From the NCBI GenBank assembly GCA_013433145.1, contig CM024188.1:868001-932000 (forward strand): DNA of 64,000 nucleotides. Reading direction: 5' to 3'. Every line of letters starts with the position of its first letter. Position 1 is the first letter of the stretch. The notes under the pieces are model-generated. The model ran no database searches, was not told where the DNA came from, and saw nothing but the letters and a program-made list of their open reading frames with translations. The stretch is from Ascaris suum (taxonomy: Eukaryota; Nematoda; Chromadorea; Rhabditida; Ascarididae). This document shows positions 26,961 to 40,900 of the stretch, in pieces. A program made the position numbers and the translations under genes.

Positions 26961-28957
26961 TTTCAATTGTCGAAGACAATCATCGAGCCAGTCCCCATCT
27001 CGAACACTATAGATGAATCTCCTCGAAAGCCACCCAGCTGTTATGCCCTTTGAGATAGGCGCGAAACCTGCTCAACCAAGTTTTCAGCTCATCAATTTTT
27101 AGCCACCTCTTAGCTGATATTTCTTGGCGCAAAAACATTCGTGCCAAATTTGCCATTGTTTATCGTTCCCTACTGTATGGCATGTTCCATTTCGCAGAAA
27201 AGTGCGCCTCTTTTTCTCGGCTATTTAACCTCTGACCCCTACTCGTACATCTCTAAGCGAAGAGCGCATACCTCATGTGGTGTCTTTACTGCAATTTAAT
27301 TCGCTAATAAACTTAAAATTTTATACGACGACGTAAATATTGAAATTCCACACCACATCGGAAATAAGCAAACATTTTATGCGTTGAAAAACATCGAATT
27401 TTTATGTAGTGCACGTTTAAAAAAAAAAAAAGGAAGCTTGTCGTAAGACAATCACCAACTTCCACATACAATAAAACTCAGCTTTCCTAGAGCACGTTCA
27501 CCGTATTTTGACAACACTGGAAAGACTTTGGTTCAAAAAAAAAACGTTCACAAGGCAACGATCACGCACGAACAGCTTAGACCATTCTTTAAAAATAACG
27601 ATCTTTATGCAATGCCCAATCAACCAATCGAATAAAATAAACAAGCACACTAGATGTTCGACATCTTTTCTTCTATCATTAAACGTTATTCACGAACTTT
27701 TCTTTCATCGCCCATTCGAAAAGGGAACTTTTTTTTTTCTTCGATTGCACCGCATAATCAAGCAGGCACTCAACAACAACGAAAACCATTCATATTGCTA
27801 TGTAAATAGAGAAAGGCTGGATTAGAGACTCATTCATCTCCCTTCCCTCTCCTCCTCTCCTCTCTTATATTTATGGCTGAAATCCAACTCGGCTTTCATA
27901 CACCCGGCTAATTATAGCTGTTTCAACTTTCATTCTTAACAAAACGTTTCTTACTGAAACGTTAGTGAACGTAAATGAAATGCACATAACGTTACATCAA
28001 AGGAAGCAAAACACAATTCCAGAAAGAACTAAGTTAAATATAAATCCCCAAAGAATACAATAAAACCATAGAATCATCAGGAGAAAGGGGAAGGAACACA
28101 TAGAAGAGGGCACTGACAAGGTGGGAACGGAAGGTGTTTACGACGGATGAAAAAAAAACTTGGAGAAGAACGAAAGAAGCTAATTCAAAGCAATTGAAAA
28201 ACTGTCACTAATTAGCAAGCGAGGGTGGGAGGGGAAAGGGAGAATAAAATCACATCCTGATTATGCAGTTAAAACGCACTCCTCCACGATTAATCAATCA
28301 AGACCGATAATTACACCATAGAACGCAATGAGTGAATGTCATTAAAAAAAAAAAAAAAAACGCAGCTATCATTGTGGCGATACACAAAGAGAGAGAGAGT
28401 TTTTATAGTTCTACCTCAAGAAGGATCGATAATTAACTAACACTGATTGATGCAAATTGCAAATCTCCGTCGCAAAATCACTCTTCTTAGTCCCATTAAT
28501 AACGAGTGAAAAAAAAAAAAACGAGGTTAGGGACCATGACGATTTATCGTAACAATTACGTAATAGCATGAATGCCTAATGCCGTTGATGTTGTCACTCG
28601 AATGATGCATTCGCTGAAGATTTACCACCGTCTCCTTTGTCCTAAAAAAGAAAGCAAAAAAAAAGAACGTAACACCTACCAACATCTCAAAATAAAGCGA
28701 TTTAAGTCAATGAGATAATATCACAACGCAGCAGATAAGAACATTAATACTAGAGCAGAATCTCATAATTCCTTCCGCAAACACTCCTCTTCTGTTTGAT
28801 TGTAAAGTTCAAACTGTTTGCGTTTGTGAAACTGCCTTACAAAGGAACAATTCGATACTATTTGCATTTCCACCCACGGAATAAATTTGGCAGCTGATTA
28901 CTTCAAAAAAATGTGTTACAGCATTTTTTTCTTCGCAACTGGAATTATTGTAAGTGT

Positions 28958-31900
28958 TCATTGAAAAGACTGCCTCAATTTGGAGAAAGTGCTCGCAATA
29001 TATGGGCATCGAGACTGATATCGACTTTCTTCAGCCAATATCTCAACAGCGCAGATACCCCAATCACGACGCCTGCAGTCAGAGAAAAACTTCCTCAAAA
29101 TTTATGCAGCATATGTGGAAATACAAGTTCGGATATTCTCCAAGCAGTGAAACTGAAATGACGCTGCTGCAGCTTTTCATTCGCTGCATGCACAACAATT
29201 TTTGCGAACAGCGATGTTAGGGTGGAGAGGTATGTGGCGGTGGCTAGCACTCGTCACTGGGAAAGTCGTCAGACCACTCATACGCGCACCCCATCACCAA
29301 ATTCAATCGCGTTCCGATCCCTCCCTCCACTCAGCATGAATCCCCTCCTCTACCTCACTATCAAGCAATAAGAAGTGCCCCATTCAATGGGGGGGGGGGG
29401 GATATTGGAATTGATACTACATGATTCATAACACCTTTGATCAAATTTCAGATAAGTGATGTAGAAATAATGGGAAGGGGAAACCAATGAGTGAATCTGC
29501 GAAATCGAGTAGAAAAATTGAGGACCCTCATCATAAAATATGCAACTTCGCCGTCTTCAAGCAAAATTTGTTCTTATGTAAAGCTAGTCGCGAAGAAAAT
29601 TTCGCTCATTGATGAAATCCATCTACAGCACCTTCACCACCTGCTATTCGTGTCGCCGAGTTGATGGCACCTTTACCTGCGCGCCACCTGTATCCCTGGA
29701 CTAAGAACACCATTACCTCTATCCCACTCACATCGTCGAGTGTGTTGCATTTTTACTCAAAAGTCAGTTTAATAAAGATGATGCACTTCGAAGTTCACAG
29801 AGATTTTTCGCCACTCGTGTTTATGACTAACAATCGTAAAGTCAATCGACTTCCCTCATCGGATGTGAATGAAAGAGATGCCAACATCCTGTCTTCATAG
29901 CACATTATCATTCACTGTGACCAAAAATAAATATAATCACTTGGAGAATTACCTCTGAATTTGGGCGAACACTCTTCGGGAAATGATTGCCCATCCACTC
30001 TTCTGCAATAAATAAATTAATATATCCCTGAAACAATCCACACTAATTATCACCACGTCTACACTTTTTCACATCGGCGCTAGTCGTCTTTCCTCTTATA
30101 TGATCAATAAGCCTTTCGTCTCTATCAGTCTGCACACTTCGCACATCCCGGAAACAACAGCACGCCACTCACTGCCGCTAACAGTAACGCAGAGGACTTC
30201 TTCAACGTGGGTATGATGTTCATTTGAAAAAAGAAGCATCAAAAGCTATAAAATGAAAGCAAACCGAAAGATTTAAAATAAACGACGAAAACACGGCGGC
30301 AAATCCTATTAGAGCACCCCATCCCCCACCCTCCTTCAATGAAGACTTCTGCTTTAGTTTCACGCCACAAACACTAGTATTAGTGTATTTCGAGACCCGA
30401 TAGCATCTAGCGAAAAGCATTTCCCACCGGCATCGAAAAATTACTTCTACTTCGCCACTCTCAACGAGCTTTAGAATGTCCCATAGATTTACTCAAGTTC
30501 CTCCTTCAGCTCGAAGCCTATAATCAAGTCTCCTGCATCAAACATAAGTTAGAGCAAACGCCATGGTGAACAGCACATGCCCCTGTAGATTAACTGCTCC
30601 GGCACTATGTTCCACAGGCAAATTCATAGTTGAAAATATCACCCTAATTAGCGCCAAGTGTAAAAATTTCTTCAAACTAAAAGCTGCTCGACTGTGGCAG
30701 CCCTACACTTTATTTTTCCTATCCTACGGTCCAATAAATGAGCTAACGCCAAGCGAGGGAAAATCGGTTACAGAATCTTTGCCGTGGATCCTGAAGGTCT
30801 CCCGATGAATTCTTAGCAGAGACGCAGAAAGAGAGAAAACATCGGAACGAATCCAGAAAACGAAAACCTTCCGAAGATGCTGATACCTAGAAAAAGCACC
30901 TCTAAAGTGGATGACGTACTGTTGAGCGTCTAGATGCTGGTAGTGCAAAACGGTACAGTGAGCGCGACCACCGCCGTTGTTGGTCGCTAAAACAGACTGC
31001 CCATGATATACTTTCCAGCATGATCGGTGGATGCAGCAGATGCTAGTCTGAACTGCGACTAGTAAATACATTCAGAGGCCTCGAAAGACTTCCCGCAACC
31101 TCAGGATCTAGACAAAAAGTAGAACCGAGAGGTATTTATCGGCATGGTGCACTTTGCAGTTCATTTACAAGCCGTTAAGCAGGTCACATTGTGCCACAAC
31201 GTCCCCACCCCCCTCCTCTCATCCCCCCGGAGATTTGACGTACTTCTAGCAATCAACTAGTGCTAGAAAATCTCCCAGCAGCTCCGAATAACTGACTAAT
31301 TTTTGGAGTCGCCTTTCGTGTTCGACTCCGATGCTGTGTACTTTAAAAGCATCGGAGCATCCTGATTCCTTCCTATTTGGTTAGACCGAACCACCCTTTT
31401 GACTGCTGTCAAGAAAACCGAGTCCGAGTTTGCACTTTCATACGTCAATTAACCCAAGCATTAGTCGCCATCTTTCTCTACTTCGCACCAATTTTACGCA
31501 AGAAGGTGACATTCTTTTTACAAGCGGAAGAAGTGGGCAACCTTCAAATTGTGAGCTTCTAAGAACAAGGGATCCTGAGCAAAACTCCGGTCACCTCGAG
31601 TGTTTGGAAGCTCCCCAAAAAGGAGATTTAAGAAATCTCATGTCTGAAGTGATTGTGATCTGAAGAAAAGAAATTTGAAGTGAAGTGACAAAATGTATTC
31701 CTATATTTAACGACATATAGTAACCATAATGGTACTTTTCACATCATTACTGCCATTAGTATGCCAATTATTAATACTTGTTAATCTTGCTATTAATGCT
31801 AACTGTAGCAGTGCTTAGGACTATCAACGACATTGCCTATCATTTGAATCTTAGCTGCTTCTATTAGCGCCGTTTACCACTTTTTCCACCATTTATTAAC

Positions 31901-34900
31901 AGTGCTTCGAATAATACTTCAATTACTACTTGAAACTACTATAAGACCTACTGCTTGCTATAGCTAACATCACTAACACTACCAACTGTTATTACTATTA
32001 AGTATTTTACCTACTGTTGTTTCCGCCACTAGTTACTATCAGTTTAAATTGTAGTATCACTGTTACCACTACTCCCCATTATGACATCCATTCTATAACT
32101 CATCGCTACCAACATCGCTCCACTAATGCCCAATTATTACGACATCTAATAATAATCTAGCAATGCTTCCAACAATACTACATTCAATATTAGCAGGGCC
32201 GACACTAGTACTATTTTTCCAGCACTCTTTAACCACCACTGCTTATCCTAGAAACATAGCCTGTCACTAACATCAGCGAGGTTTCTTACTATACGTCTTG
32301 TTGATTACGGCAGCTTCCATCATAATTTCCCACTACTACCACTAGCAGTACTAAAAAAAAACGTTCAACCAATACCCATTAGTGCTTCTATCGCCAACCA
32401 TGATCAGTGTCAATAAAAGTAATAAGAAATATGATATCGATAACGAAATTTTACTCTTAAGAAAAATTTGCCCACACTTCATTTACGAATTATCAATCAC
32501 AAACAGTTGAAAATCGAAAGAAGTCGATGATTTGCAAATAGCTGCAAAGAATTAAAAAGATTCGTTGAGAGAAAAGCTGCAAAGAATTGCGAATTTGCAA
32601 ATATTGCCTGCTGACTCATCTTCACATCAAGCACGTCGAAAAAAGAGCGAAAATTCAATCGCCAACACTGTTAACAAAGAGTAAGAAAAAAAAAACGTTG
32701 ATCCTATCAGCTCTTAGATGGATCAGGACAACTCAACAATGGAGGCACAATCGAAACACTAACGCCACTGCCTTTTGAGATCAATTAAGGGAGCTCACAA
32801 GACGAAACTAAACATGCGAACTTTCATTTTAGCGCAAAAGGTATGTTTATGCACAAATTATGAGGCAGTACCATAGCCAATTTTAACAGCTATCGGACAG
32901 GAGAAATAAAACTCTTCATATTTGCGATATCAGTTACTAATTCTCCACGCTAGATTATTGCTCGCATTCGATGTGTCTCTATGGCATATTGGTTTATTTC
33001 CTTTGGTGACACTCTGTTCTGAAAGCTTGTAATGCTTCTACGTTCAATTATGTATAATTTAAGGACCACAGAAGTTTAACAGGGAGAATGCTTATGGGAA
33101 AAATAAACTCAACCCTATAGGATAATTCCTACGGTTTCTTATCTTCAAATTCTTGAGAATTACTACCAAATAAATTATCTCAACGAAGGATCCACTCACA
33201 TCATTGGTACTTATGAACGAGCTCATTGGTACTTATCCTTCTCGAGTTATACTGCTTATAATTGTTAATGGTCATTGACGTCTGTGTATTTCAGTTTGTC
33301 GTACACTGGTATTGGCCGTGAAGGAGATTGTAAGAGATGAGTGATGGAAATTTGGAACAGCTAGCGCTAGCGCTAATCAGAAGAGAGGAATTACGTGTTT
33401 GCATTGGTTATGAAACCAACCCTGTTGAAAATTTTGGTGAAAGGCTTATTAAAAACCGTTTATGAACATGAGCTACCCTGCTTCAATTGAAAAATGAAGA
33501 CTATAATACGTCCCAAGAAGTCTCTGCGGACCTGGGGATGTATTCGTTTATTGTGACATCATCGGGCTAGCCGACATGAGTCTAAGTGGTCGAGCTGACC
33601 AGTTGATTAGATCGCTGTTATTCTTTCCTTGTGGATTGCGAGCACGGGTGCAACATTTCATAATCCACAAAATTACAGCTTGGAGCTAACTATCTGTCGC
33701 CTCTTCCCCTAATAGGTTTTATTTGTTCTTTACCTCGGAGTTCACGATAGTGAGCTCCGAGGGAATGCTGGATGTTACGCTACGATTTAGTGCGCTGAAT
33801 GGAATACACTCCTTAAAAATAAGCTGGCCACGTAAAAAAATAAGGAGTTCTGTTACTGGTGAGGTATGCCTAATTTCAAATCGATAACGGTATCACAAGG
33901 AGCATTCCACCCGCTATGCGTTGCAACATTCAAGCCATTTTCGTAAATCATTATCCTCATGCACTTTATTTTTACTGATATGTGTACGCTGCGCACCATT
34001 ATCACTTTTGTATGCGTATGCTAATAAAGCTGAATATTGCACTGCGGTGTTTACTCAGACCGGAGAAGTGCTAACAAATCGCGACCCTTGCTCGCAACGG
34101 CTACCACTCGACAAGTTCGTGCCTTCCGATGTATCACTACTAAATAACAGTTGTAGTCACCGTTACTAGGATGAAAGACAGGAGAAGGTACTAGATATGA
34201 GTTCGCCACATATTGAGTACAAGGAACAACAGAAAAAATATCGACCTCTCAACCTACAACTAAGCGCTTGCCATTCTCTTCTCACGCATTAAATTCAATA
34301 AATCAATCCAACAATGCAATACTTTGCCCTCAAAATGTTCATGTAGAGAAGTGATGATGATTGACTTAAGAACTTATATAAAGGTTTAAAAACTCTGCGT
34401 ACAAAAGCTCGTCAAGCATTCCCAACATCTGCGGCATTTGTACCCTATAAACTTGGATTATCACAACGATTTGAAACAACACTTCAACGTGCACTTACTC
34501 CATAGGAGAGAGCTCTGGTCGGAGGCTGTGTTTGGAATGGTGCACATTGAGTGATAAAACCAGCGCGTGCCATTTTCGTCGATGTCGAACATCATACTCT
34601 CTCTAACCATCCTATCCGCTTCATCACCATCCAACGCAAATTGCACGTAATCGGCCAACTCGATCGGAGGGCAGCGAGCATGGCGATAAATTTGTGCCAC
34701 TGGTGGGCACTCCGTATCCACAGAACCTGAACATTACTTACAACATATCTTCAAAGTTGGCACTTCGTATATTTACCCGTTCCTTCGATCCGACCAACAA
34801 TCAGCAGCCTTTGCGTTACAGGCAACAAATACGTAATAAATAAAATTCTTAATAAATAATACGCATCGAAGTAAGCTACATAACTAAACGCTTATTCTTT

Positions 34901-37900
34901 GCTGCTTAATAAGCATTGCAGCTCATCCAATCAGCGTATTTTCCAATTAAACTGGTTGCAAGCTTTCATTATAAGGTAATCGATCGAATCAACGATGGAT
35001 GAACAATTTCCAACTAGGCGATTTATTCTCTAATGTGTTGATCGATTCAAAATGAACTCGTCGAACGAATAAATGAAGTAAGGTAGTCAAGGTAAACGAA
35101 GTTCATGCTACTGTTATACTGCGCGATGTTTTAACGATAAACGAAGTGCAAAACAACTTGGCGCCAATCATTCAGATGGCATTTAACCGCAATAAAGTAA
35201 CAAAGCACTGATACTCGGCAATATTTCTAAATAAAACGGTCGAAAGCGCAGTTAAAATCATCGAAATTACAATAATATTACCAAATCGGATTCGCTACCG
35301 CATCTAAAGCAAACAAAAAATCACTAAACAAAAGGAACCCTCAGAAAATCTAAAAAAAATCATTTACTCAGCGCTGGACTGGTTGAAGGCGGAGGCAGAA
35401 TCATCGCGTAGAAATTCCCATTAGAGAAGGCCAAAAAGAGTGGTGCACAGCAACGATAGCTGTTAACAGCAGGTAGTTGTGGGTAGAAACCCTCCATGGG
35501 ATGCTTCACAGATCTTAGCGGTGCTCGCGTCATGTATGATGCCAGTTTGGCTGACTCGACTGGCATCACTATAATTGGACGATTCAGTACTTGCGCCAGT
35601 ACCAGAATATGGATCTGGAAGACGAACATTTTTCATAACGTTCACAGAGTGAGGTTAATCTGTCCGGTGTGAACTTTTAACTGATCGATTTCTCTTGCAG
35701 CTTATAGCATTTAGGATGTCTTGAAAACACATTCAATCTTCTTTTTTTTTCACAACGTTTCTGGAAACAAGAAGGCTGCGAATCATATGATGGAAAAACC
35801 AACAATCTTCGGATCAAAGCTCTTGTCCGAAGATCTCCAGTAATTTTCGAGCTCAATCCCTAACTCGGCCGACGGAACCCCATAACAACAGAAGAATATG
35901 TATGTGGGGGAAGAGGCAATGCCAATGTTTAAATGACCATAGTGGAACTAGCGAAGTCGCAAAAAAAAGGAAAACCGGAGAAGAAAGTCAGCAAACGACC
36001 TGTTCAAGAGGAGTTCCCGGTTCGTGGCAATCCATTATATTTGCCCAATAACGCTGCATCACCCAAACATCAAACTTCATATCCATTTTCAATAGTGATG
36101 TCGCCCAACGACTTCGAAACCTACAACAATTTGAAGTGCCTTTTAATTAGTCAGGCTGGCCGACGAAGAAAGCTGATTACTGCCTCTCTCCGGAAACTAA
36201 ACATATTCAGCTGCTCCTATCCATGCACCTTAGAAATAGTCAATAGCTCAAAACTATCATCATTCATCCACAAATAACTAAGTGACAGAAAAATCGTCAC
36301 CAAATATATCCGCTCCACTTAAATGTATAAATTGAGAGCTTCAAGTGCAATATTTAATCATATTTTTTCCTCACAGTTAAAGGGAATGTGGTTATGTTTC
36401 ACTGCACTAATTAAGGGGTTTATCGTTCCTTTTGATAGCAAATAATGGCTATGATTTTATGGAGCGGAGATAAAACGACGATTAGTGCCTTATCGACTCG
36501 ATATTTTTTCCAAAATATCGCTTAATTTAAGGCATATTTGCATGAAACTTCAGCAACGAGATAAGGGGCGAATAAAAAATGGAAGTAATCGGGTGTGAAC
36601 ACAAAGCGCACAGGTATAAAAAAAAGTTCTGCGCCCCTTCTTCTATCCCGAATTTCAGCAATGCGTCTTATCGACAGCAAAAACTATTCGGACAAGCTAC
36701 TGCCGTCGTTTGCACCCTATTCTCGTCACTCACCTCGTTTAGTCAAGACCGCACTCACGTGATAACATCATAATGGTGCATTACTCACACGCTGAATGCA
36801 CACATCCCATTGTATGTTACACAGGATCTCATTAAATCAACTAAACGTAGTGACAGTACCAGTAACTAAAGAAAGCCAATCAAAATGTTTCATTAAAATC
36901 TCTGTAGAACGGCCCTACTCTCCCTGGAACCTAGAAACCTAAGTAAACTTGTGTTTCGAATTCTGTTTACAAAAACATAACTAAATCTGCAGCCATCAGA
37001 CATCTCGTTTTTTCGACAGGTCCCCGGTCAGAGGAACTATTATATCTCAATGCCCCGTGCAGACTTATGCACTAGAAGGATGCGGTGCTGATCGTGTGAA
37101 ATGAACAACGAAACAAGTCGAATGTGTCGAGCTGAAATAGCCTGATTTCGCTTAGTCCAATAAATTGCCTCATAAGAGTTTCAAAAATCCAGGAGACGTT
37201 TCAAGTTAGTTAACTTAACTATAGCTTAGTTCATCTCAAAATTCGGCTGCTTACTTTTTCTTTTTCAAAAATTATATGCAAATTCGCCTCTTTCTCAATC
37301 GGTGCCGTTGAGTGAAACGAAGTCGGCGATTCGCTAGTCGTTACTCTAACAGCGAAAATTTTGGATCGTTGCCAATTATCACAGTATTTTTAAGCAACCG
37401 CATTTATTTTCGATATCCTTGAAACATCCCTCCGAAATAGAGCACATGCGGACAATAAAAACAAAAAACTACGCAAACTCCTACCCGATCGCTTCCTTAC
37501 AACGCTGGGGAAAAAAACCGTCTCCTTGATAAACATATTATCTCCTCATCATGCCAGAGAAGAAATGACTTACTTCCATAAGCCGGTAACATATATACTC
37601 TCGCTTAGCCTGTCAAAATCTTACGACGGAAATTAATCCCGTATTTAAAATTATCACAACGGAATCTCCTGCCCCCTATAAACTTACAAAACCTACAACC
37701 GTAAGGTAATTTCGATGTCTTACGAGGAAGTCACAAATACAAGACATACATTGCTTCCTTCATATACAGCGTTTGATAGATTGCTCCACGCAGCAGATTG
37801 TTCTTGTCCAGTACACCCCACATTGCCTGCAGGACGACTATCGAATAGCATTACGATCAGGACAACATACACAACATTGAGGCTACCATACATTGGCCGA

Positions 37901-40900
37901 TGTTAGTTAACCACTCATTTCTTCTCAACTTGGAACAATTTGCCTTGGAAACTTCCACACGAAAATATTTTTAAAAATCACCACATACATCGCCTCTTAC
38001 TGTTCCGCACCTACGCTCGTTCTTTTCATGCGAAAGCGATTACAAACTGTCTCTCCCAATATAACAACACATCGTTCGATGCCATTACAGCGAGGCAATC
38101 TAGCGTAAATTACTCGCAACAGGTCTTATCCTTATTCGAAGAAACAAAAATCGGGAAGTTCCTCGCTGAAGAGATAGGCAAAAAAGGAAAATATGAAGAA
38201 GAGATAAGGAGAAGCTATAGTCTTCTACAACTAGCGGAACTCTTGCCTGGACAGATTCTGGAAAGTAAAGCACTGGAGGAGGAAGATGAGGGAGGGGATA
38301 GGGAGGACGTAGGAAATTCAAGGCATCAAAGTCCTGAAAAAGACAGAAAGACGATGCAGTTCCGGCGTCTGAAGTTCCTTCAACAACCATACAGCATTTA
38401 AAAAAACTGGCAACGAGGATTTTCGGAGCAAAAAAACTAAAGCAGCCTTCGATCACACAACAATTCCAAAAAACTGAGTACGGTACGGAGATTCTGCTCT
38501 GTGATCCTCGCAATTTCCTTGCTCATAACACAAATCTAGCGAGTTACACAAAGTTCCACCTGCGAGACTGCATCAACGAGGCTGTGGCCTCCACCGCGGT
38601 TGCGAAGAAGAATAGGCGCGTAGAGGTTACGGCCAAGAAGGCTATCCATATTGAGCGTGTCGCCAAAGCAAATCGTCTTCAAGATTTCTTCAAAATAAAC
38701 GAATACATAAATAAAGAACGCGTCCCAATTTCGTCATTTCACGAAGTTCTTACATTCCACATAAAACTAGCGTGCGAACTACACGCCATCGGAATAACAT
38801 TTTTAGTCAGCTGAAGCGGATGTTTGCTGGAACAATAGGCTGTAATAATTATGCCCGAATAGTCCCCACAAACATTGCAGTACGCACTGGAACTTCCATC
38901 TTACCATCTTGTTCCACTCGATATCGGCTCCAGCTTCTTTGAACCGAGCATGATTCTTAGAATATATGAGTCCCGTGGATTTACTATGGCAGCAGCATAG
39001 ACAAACTTCTAAATCGTTCGTCAATGCAAATCTATGTTGTAAAGATCGTCCAAGTGAAAATCAAATCGCCTTTCATTTGGTACTAAATGATGAAAGACAA
39101 GCCTCTACTGCTAAGAAGATTGGAAGCCTGCTGGAATTCAAGAAGTTTACACTTTTAAATATGCTTAAAACATACGTCGTTCGTCAAAATCCATGAAGAT
39201 ACGAAGATCGGCCTCTCCCCCTGCTAGCCACGGCTTCATATTATACACATCTGCAAAGAATCCATCCCTCCAAAGATATTTAATTATTTGTTACCCCAAA
39301 CATGCAACGTCCTATGAGGATGACTGGAAACGACGGATCAGCTATGAACGTGTTCTTTTTGCAAGCATTCTACTTATCTGAATATGCCTGTTACCAAGTA
39401 CCTATACCGTCCGTCTGCATGCCGTCGGTACTTACAATGTCCATCTATACGAACAAATTCTAAGCATCGCTTGATACTCGAAAAACAAAATGACAGATAC
39501 ATCAATAGACATAAAGAATCTAACCAATATCAAAGCAGACACACGATAGCATTATGCACATTTTGAATTGCCTTATATACTGTCGGGTCAATTTTGCATC
39601 TTGGAAATATTCGCAAAGCTGGACATTCCCAAAAATAAGCACACAAATATAAACCGAGTAAACTGAAAGCACATGCATCACTGACAGGTGTGGTCGCTAG
39701 AACTGAAAGGTTGCTGTGAATCGATGGTCGTAGACTCCCGATTACTCGCACCTGTCGATTGCAGGAGTACAAACGAGATGGGGGGAGGGGGGGGGGGGAA
39801 GGGGTGGAGAAGGGAGGTGAAGGTGAAAAAGTAGTCATGTATCTATGCGCGACGCTTTCGCGCCCCTCTTTTCCTTTCCTGTCGATTTCCCTCCTCCACT
39901 CCCCAATGATCAGGAGTTGGTTCAAGGTGATGGTTACTCTGTTGAAGTTAAAAAGAGTGCAGTGAAGTCTGCACACGCCTCTGTGCGGAATTACATCCTT
40001 TAGCTTTACTATAATATGTTGACAGTGTTCCAGAAGGTGATTTTTGTTTGCAACAAATTCTTAATTATCTTTAAAGCACTCATTCTAGATGGATCACATA
40101 GAAACTTTACGACTACCTGACAGAACCACTAAGAGATCCGGATGCAGACACGCCAAAAACAACGCATAGAAACAATAACCGACAAGCGCTCATAACGTAC
40201 CACCGAAATCCCCAAGCTGTTTGCTTAAATTCAGGTAACAATTATGCATTAGATACGGACTCGGTGAGAGAAGTCCGCGAGTGCAGTGAATAGCGACGGC
40301 AGATTTGGTGTGCCATACATTTCATACAAAATGAACGATACATAGAAACAACTATACCAATTGGAAGAGTGAAATGTTCGCCCACGTTCGCTATACGCCG
40401 CATATCGAAATCATCTCGTATTTTCGAGCGAAGGCTCTTATATATATTTGCCGAAATCTCAGTGTTGACTGCAAAAAATACAACACTCTCTAATTGAAGA
40501 AAAAAATTTCAATAAGCGTCTCTAAATGAACAATCTAACAGCAATAAAATGAAAATTTGAGAGTATTTTCCTAAGCCTTTGCATCAGCAAATGGAATGGA
40601 TCGGAAATTGGAGCATGAATCGATTTCTACACTTTCATCGAAGCACCTACTCCAGCTCACCTCCATCCTCCATCTCAGTTTTTCATTCTGCTCCCACTTC
40701 CACAATTTCATAGAAAGCGCCCGAACATATCTCTGGGTCCTCTTATTACCTGCCGTTATCGCATTTTCTAAAGTTGCGATCTTTGCCGTTGATTTTTTTC
40801 CCCCATTTGTAGAAAATCTTCCATACTTTTCTTCACTTTTTCATGGATTTTCGCATTAATGGCAATTATGTAGTCAGGTTTTCAGTGCGATCAAAGCACC

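Larger units (their letters stand above)
16933..28957. other. Twelve-kilobase stretch without a supported gene
   Basis: Between the GRK and the end of the minus-strand OTU gene I see no set of exons with consistent phase or family resemblance. It contains GC-richer islands (17.1-18.2, 22.5-22.9, 23.3-23.9 and 26.3-27.0 kb) with short frames on both strands that look like decayed dispersed elements, an AT dinucleotide array, short GTT and CA repeats, and a duplicated palindrome. One minus-strand frame at 25755-25976 reads somewhat like protein. Confidence 0.5.

Noticed and set aside
38100..38513. 137-codon minus-strand frame
   Set aside because: It is antisense to the coding-like plus-strand segment and has the Phe/Pro/Ser bias of an antisense shadow.
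38803..39024. Minus-strand VLQCLWGLFG, similar to the VLQATWG after the OTU nucleophile
   Set aside because: The segment lacks the G-D-C before it, ends in a stop, and reads through a strong donor (atg|gtaaga at 38904). Only the upstream 17 codons (38955-38905) fit the gene's phase, so I treat the resemblance as chance.
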